A stretch of DNA of 64,000 nt from Lachnoanaerobaculum saburreum DSM 3986 (GTDB lineage: Bacteria; Bacillota; Clostridia; Lachnospirales; Lachnospiraceae), in NCBI RefSeq assembly GCF_000185385.1, contig NZ_GL622296.1, forward strand, positions 410,709-474,708. The letters run 5' to 3'. Positions 60,843 to 64,000 of this stretch are shown here, piece by piece (position 1 is the first letter of the stretch; the number at the start of each line of letters is the position of its first letter). The position numbers and the translations under genes were made by a program. Below the pieces are notes generated by a model. The model was not told where the DNA came from. It made no database searches and saw only the letters and a program-made list of their open reading frames with translations.

Positions 60843-63800
60843 TCAGATTCCCTTTATAACATAGCTGAATTTTAATGTACCGTCACCTTTCAGCAAATAC
60901 TCATCAAGTGTAGGGGCACCCCATGAGTCATCACCGCCGATGCCCATCTGAGCGAGGCTGACACGAAGTACAGTCTTTGTGACAGGAGGCAGTTCAAAGT
61001 CATGTCTTGCCTCTTCAAGTTCACTTGGAGTGTAGCAAAGAGCGGATACATTGATACAGTCGCCTGCAACCAAAAGTCCGCGACCTTTTTTATCTGTAAG
61101 CTTGGCAAAGCGCACCAAAGCCTTGTTGCCGCTTTCCTGTGGTGAAAGATATTTTGCAAGCTGATCGCTTACTTTGCCGCTGTAGAGGTCGAGCTTTGCG
61201 CCCACAAGGCGGTCTGAGTAGGTTTCCATAGGACCTGCACCATACCAGGAGATATTCTCATACTCAGGCTTAAGCTTAAATAAAGTGCTAAACTCAGGCA
61301 AATCATATATGCCTGTAGCAGGAGTGTACTCGGTATTTATCCTGATGCTGCCGTCGCCATATACTTGATATTCCATACTAAGTTCATCAGCAGAGTCAGG
61401 CAGTGCATACTTATAAGTTATGGAGACATAAGTTTCACATTCCTTTATAACAGGTCTGAAAGCAGGCCAATATGTACTTTCATCCTTCGGAATCCTTGTA
61501 CCGGCATAAAGTGAAGCCATCTTCCACTTTGCATATCTGAAAGGCATATTGTTGCCGATATCATTGTCTGTAGGAGCTCTCCAAAAGTTCGGTCTTGGGA
61601 CAGCCTTAAGCAGTTCCTTACCTGCATATCTGTAAGATACAAGTCCGCCGAAGTTTTGTGAGAAGAGCACTTCAAAGTTCTCGCCCCTAACACCGAAATT
61701 ACTTATGCCCATAATAAGTTTATAAGGTCTTTTTTCAAGTATAGGAGTATCGCATATAAGTTTAGCATCAGGTGACGGTGAAAGCGCATCAAATATCTGC
61801 ATATTTTCACGCACAGCCACCTCACTAAATGTAACTTCACCTAAGTTATAAATCGTTTCGATATCAAAGACTGCCTTCACACCCACGATAAGCTCATCAG
61901 AGTATATATCAAACAGACTCTTAACCCTTTCTTTTATATTCAGGTTGTAGTCAAGTTTACAAAGTCCCTCACCGTTTATAAAGAAACTTTCTTCAAATAA
62001 AGTCTTGCCGAACTTCTTTATATATATTATAAACTTATAATCACTTAGATTTCTGAAAAGATTCCTGTTATGAATATGTAAAGTATCCTTGTCCAAATCA
62101 AGTTTCAGATCGACCGGTCTGTAATTATATCTGACAGCCTGCATCTTCGGTGAAGTATCTCTGTCGCCACCGTATACAATACCGTCTCCACTGAAGTTGT
62201 AGTCGGTAGGGGAGTCGTCAAAGTCTCCGCCGTAGTACTGTGTATCATTGCCGAAAGGATCCTTACCTGTGATACTTTGATCAATATAGTCCCAGATAAA
62301 GCCGCCTTGGAAAAGCTCCTCATCCCATGCAAGTTCGGTATAAAGCTGCATACCGCCACAGGAGTTGCCCATAGCATGTGTATATTCGCATTCGATAAAA
62401 GGCTTATCCCTGTGAGTCTTTAGAAACTCTTTGACCTCAGCCACCTTTGCATACATTCTGCTTTCAATATCTGAGGTGTCATTGTAACGGCGGTCATTAT
62501 AAACTCCCTCATAGTGTACAAGTCTGCTTGAATCCGCCTTTCTGAAAAACTCACTCATCTCATATATATCACTGCCTCCGTAGCTTTCATTGCCACATGA
62601 CCAGATAAGAACACTTGAGTGATTGCGGTCTCTCATATACATTGAGTTTGCCCTGTCAAGTAACAGAGGTAACCATTCCTTTTTATCTCCGGGCAGTACA
62701 AAGTCATAGTCGGATACACCCGTTATAAGACCGTCCCAGCTGCCATGAGTCTCAAGATTACACTCATCAATCAAATATATACCGTAGATATCACATAGCT
62801 CATAGAGTGCCGATGAGTTAGGGTAGTGGCTTGTCCTTATAGAATTTATATTGTTTTCCTTCATGGTCACAATATCCTTTTTGATCTCATCAAAGGTGAT
62901 CGCACGGCCGAACTTTGAGCTGAAGTCATGTCTGTTTACACCTGCAAAGACAATTCTTTTACCGTTTAATGTCATTACATTGTCGGAGTTCTTTTCAAAA
63001 AGTCTGATGCCTACCTTTACTGTGGAAACCTCAAGTAAAGTCTCTCCGTCAAAAATTTCAATATAGAGAGTATAAAGATTTGGAATCTCGGCACTCCAAA
63101 GCTTAGGAGAGTTTATATCAAATGAAATATTGTTTTTGCCTGAATGTAAATTACCTACAGTTTCATAAACTACAGGCATCTCATCAAAGACCTTAAACTC
63201 ATTTGATTTCAGTGTTAAGTCCACAGCGTCAAATAATCTAAGCTTTACATCCGCGTTATTACTTAAGCTTATAGAAAAATTAAGTTTAACATTCTCAAAG
63301 CTGTTATTTTCAAAGACCTGCCTGATTTCAATATCCTCAAGATGGCATTTTTGCTTGGTGTAGAGATAAATATTTCTGAAGATGCCTGAAAATCTGAAAA
63401 AGTCCTGATCCTCAAGCCAGCTACCGGCACACCACTTGGTCACCTGTATTGCAAGCTTGTTTTCTCCGTCGACTACATATTTTGTCAAATCAAACTCTGA
63501 AGGAGTGAAGCTGTCCTCACAGTAACCTATATAATAACCGTTTAACCATATGACCGCCGCACTCTCCACGCCCTCAAACCTGAGTATAAGAGAGTCCTTT
63601 ATAAAGCCCTTCGGCAATGTGAAATACTTTACATAACTGCCTACAGGGTTAAAATCTGTCGGAGTTTCTCCTGATTTAAGCGCCTGTCTGCCGTCCCATG
63701 GGTATGCTACATTGGCATAGTGCGGTCTGTCATATCCTTCCATCTGTATATGTGCGGGAACTCTGATATCTTCCCAGTTCTTACAGTCATAGTCCAAAGC

Positions 63801-63998
63801 TTCAAAGCCGTCAGGAGTACAATTAAGATTTATAGAGTAGTCAAATTTCCACACTCCGTTTAAAGGATAAATAAGTGAAGAATTTCCCTTTAGTAACTCC
63901 GATTTATTTGCATATACACTATGATCAGAGTGGGCGGGAAGCCTGTTTTCTTCAAAGACAGAAGGGTTTGAAATATTTTTTAAGATATCTTTATTCAT
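60843..63998 (-). CDS. lacZ: Beta-galactosidase (GH2)
   Basis: A complete 1051-residue glycoside hydrolase family 2 beta-galactosidase that hydrolyses lactose and other beta-galactosides. The catalytic acid/base Glu471 lies in SCGNESYGG and the nucleophile Glu538 in IECEYTHAMGN, matching E. coli Glu461/Glu537. N-terminal jelly-roll (GVWKFDYS, RVPAHIQ), an SRNGTYING-like loop is not present, and the C-terminal domain ends with WYGAGPMETYSDR and the small-domain fold. No signal peptide, so cytoplasmic. The ATG lies at 63996-63998, two bases from the window end; no upstream promoter is visible. Confidence 0.96.
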   Translation of the reverse strand: MNKDILKNISNPSVFEENRLPAHSDHSVYANKSELLKGNSSLIYPLNGVWKFDYSINLNCTPDGFEALDYDCKNWEDIRVPAHIQMEGYDRPHYANVAYPWDGRQALKSGETPTDFNPVGSYVKYFTLPKGFIKDSLILRFEGVESAAVIWLNGYYIGYCEDSFTPSEFDLTKYVVDGENKLAIQVTKWCAGSWLEDQDFFRFSGIFRNIYLYTKQKCHLEDIEIRQVFENNSFENVKLNFSISLSNNADVKLRLFDAVDLTLKSNEFKVFDEMPVVYETVGNLHSGKNNISFDINSPKLWSAEIPNLYTLYIEIFDGETLLEVSTVKVGIRLFEKNSDNVMTLNGKRIVFAGVNRHDFSSKFGRAITFDEIKKDIVTMKENNINSIRTSHYPNSSALYELCDIYGIYLIDECNLETHGSWDGLITGVSDYDFVLPGDKKEWLPLLLDRANSMYMRDRNHSSVLIWSCGNESYGGSDIYEMSEFFRKADSSRLVHYEGVYNDRRYNDTSDIESRMYAKVAEVKEFLKTHRDKPFIECEYTHAMGNSCGGMQLYTELAWDEELFQGGFIWDYIDQSITGKDPFGNDTQYYGGDFDDSPTDYNFSGDGIVYGGDRDTSPKMQAVRYNYRPVDLKLDLDKDTLHIHNRNLFRNLSDYKFIIYIKKFGKTLFEESFFINGEGLCKLDYNLNIKERVKSLFDIYSDELIVGVKAVFDIETIYNLGEVTFSEVAVRENMQIFDALSPSPDAKLICDTPILEKRPYKLIMGISNFGVRGENFEVLFSQNFGGLVSYRYAGKELLKAVPRPNFWRAPTDNDIGNNMPFRYAKWKMASLYAGTRIPKDESTYWPAFRPVIKECETYVSITYKYALPDSADELSMEYQVYGDGSIRINTEYTPATGIYDLPEFSTLFKLKPEYENISWYGAGPMETYSDRLVGAKLDLYSGKVSDQLAKYLSPQESGNKALVRFAKLTDKKGRGLLVAGDCINVSALCYTPSELEEARHDFELPPVTKTVLRVSLAQMGIGGDDSWGAPTLDEYLLKGDGTLKFSYVIKGI

Positions 63999-64000
63999 TT

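Noticed and set aside
1-64000. CRISPR arrays, prophage genes or restriction-modification systems
   Set aside because: No regularly spaced repeats, phage structural genes or methylase motifs were seen; the only mobile DNA is IS200/IS605-related.

Overview
The window is a low-G+C, AT-rich chromosomal stretch from a Gram-positive anaerobe. Shine-Dalgarno sites are strong, promoters are SigA type (TTGACA-N17-TATAAT), and genes are tightly packed with ATGA, TAATG or TTGA overlaps. Several families point to Lachnospiraceae: DUF5702 and DUF6382/FHA proteins in a Tad pilus locus, a PMCA-type Ca2+ ATPase beside TerD genes, and a group III-like phosphofructokinase. A Lachnoanaerobaculum-like organism would fit, but that is inference from gene content; no rRNA is present.

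Layout. 1-1100: the left-end part of an IS200/IS605 element (tnpB runs off the window edge; tnpA has an in-frame stop) inserted at the very 3' end of a lysR gene. 2.1-12.7 kb: tRNA-Lys, pfkA, then a housekeeping run dnaX-ybaB-recR-(TPR/acidic protein)-cvpA-(O-antigen ligase-like)-trpS. 12.7-15.8 kb: a zinc/cadmium efflux operon (CzrA-like repressor with two tandem operators, HMA chaperone, P1B ATPase) that ends in luxS. 15.85-17.06 kb: a 6S RNA candidate, greA and dtd. 17.07-18.98 kb: a decayed response-regulator/galactose-binding-protein chimera. 19.1-29.7 kb: a Tad/Flp pilus locus with two prepilin peptidases, a 58-residue Flp pilin, an FHA protein and a class B sortase. 29.8-32.1 kb: an M20 amidohydrolase and a SleB-type wall hydrolase. 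32.2-32.7 kb: a five-tRNA array (Pro, Arg, Gly, His, Gln), followed by a 42-residue membrane protein.

33.1-42.9 kb: branched-chain and serine biosynthesis (leuB-ilvD-ilvB, serC-serA), a flavin reductase-like gene, an EXLDI protein, DUF1015 and a YgjP-type metallopeptidase. A 160-bp IS200/IS605-derived miniature element sits between serC and serA. 42.9-44.6 kb: a DUF1700 protein and a secreted NlpC/P60 hydrolase. 44.7-57.9 kb: a GNAT gene followed by a Ter-type stress island: two phosphoribosyltransferases (one with a TRSP tail, one with a PELOTA-like tail), a C-C lyase on the opposite strand, an HtrA-like protease, YceG, TelA, two TerD proteins and a Ca2+-type P-ATPase. 58.0-64.0 kb: RNase Y, a secreted protein with cell-wall-binding repeats, and a complete lacZ on the minus strand.

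The most unusual parts are three. The Ter island has a protease that appears to share a repeated Rossmann-like unit with YceG, and a Ca2+ ATPase where other ter operons carry TerC. The serC-serA miniature element allows the pre-insertion gene junction to be reconstructed. The regulator/MglB chimera has two mutually compensating frame changes at A-tracts. All family assignments come from reading motifs by eye; no database search was possible.
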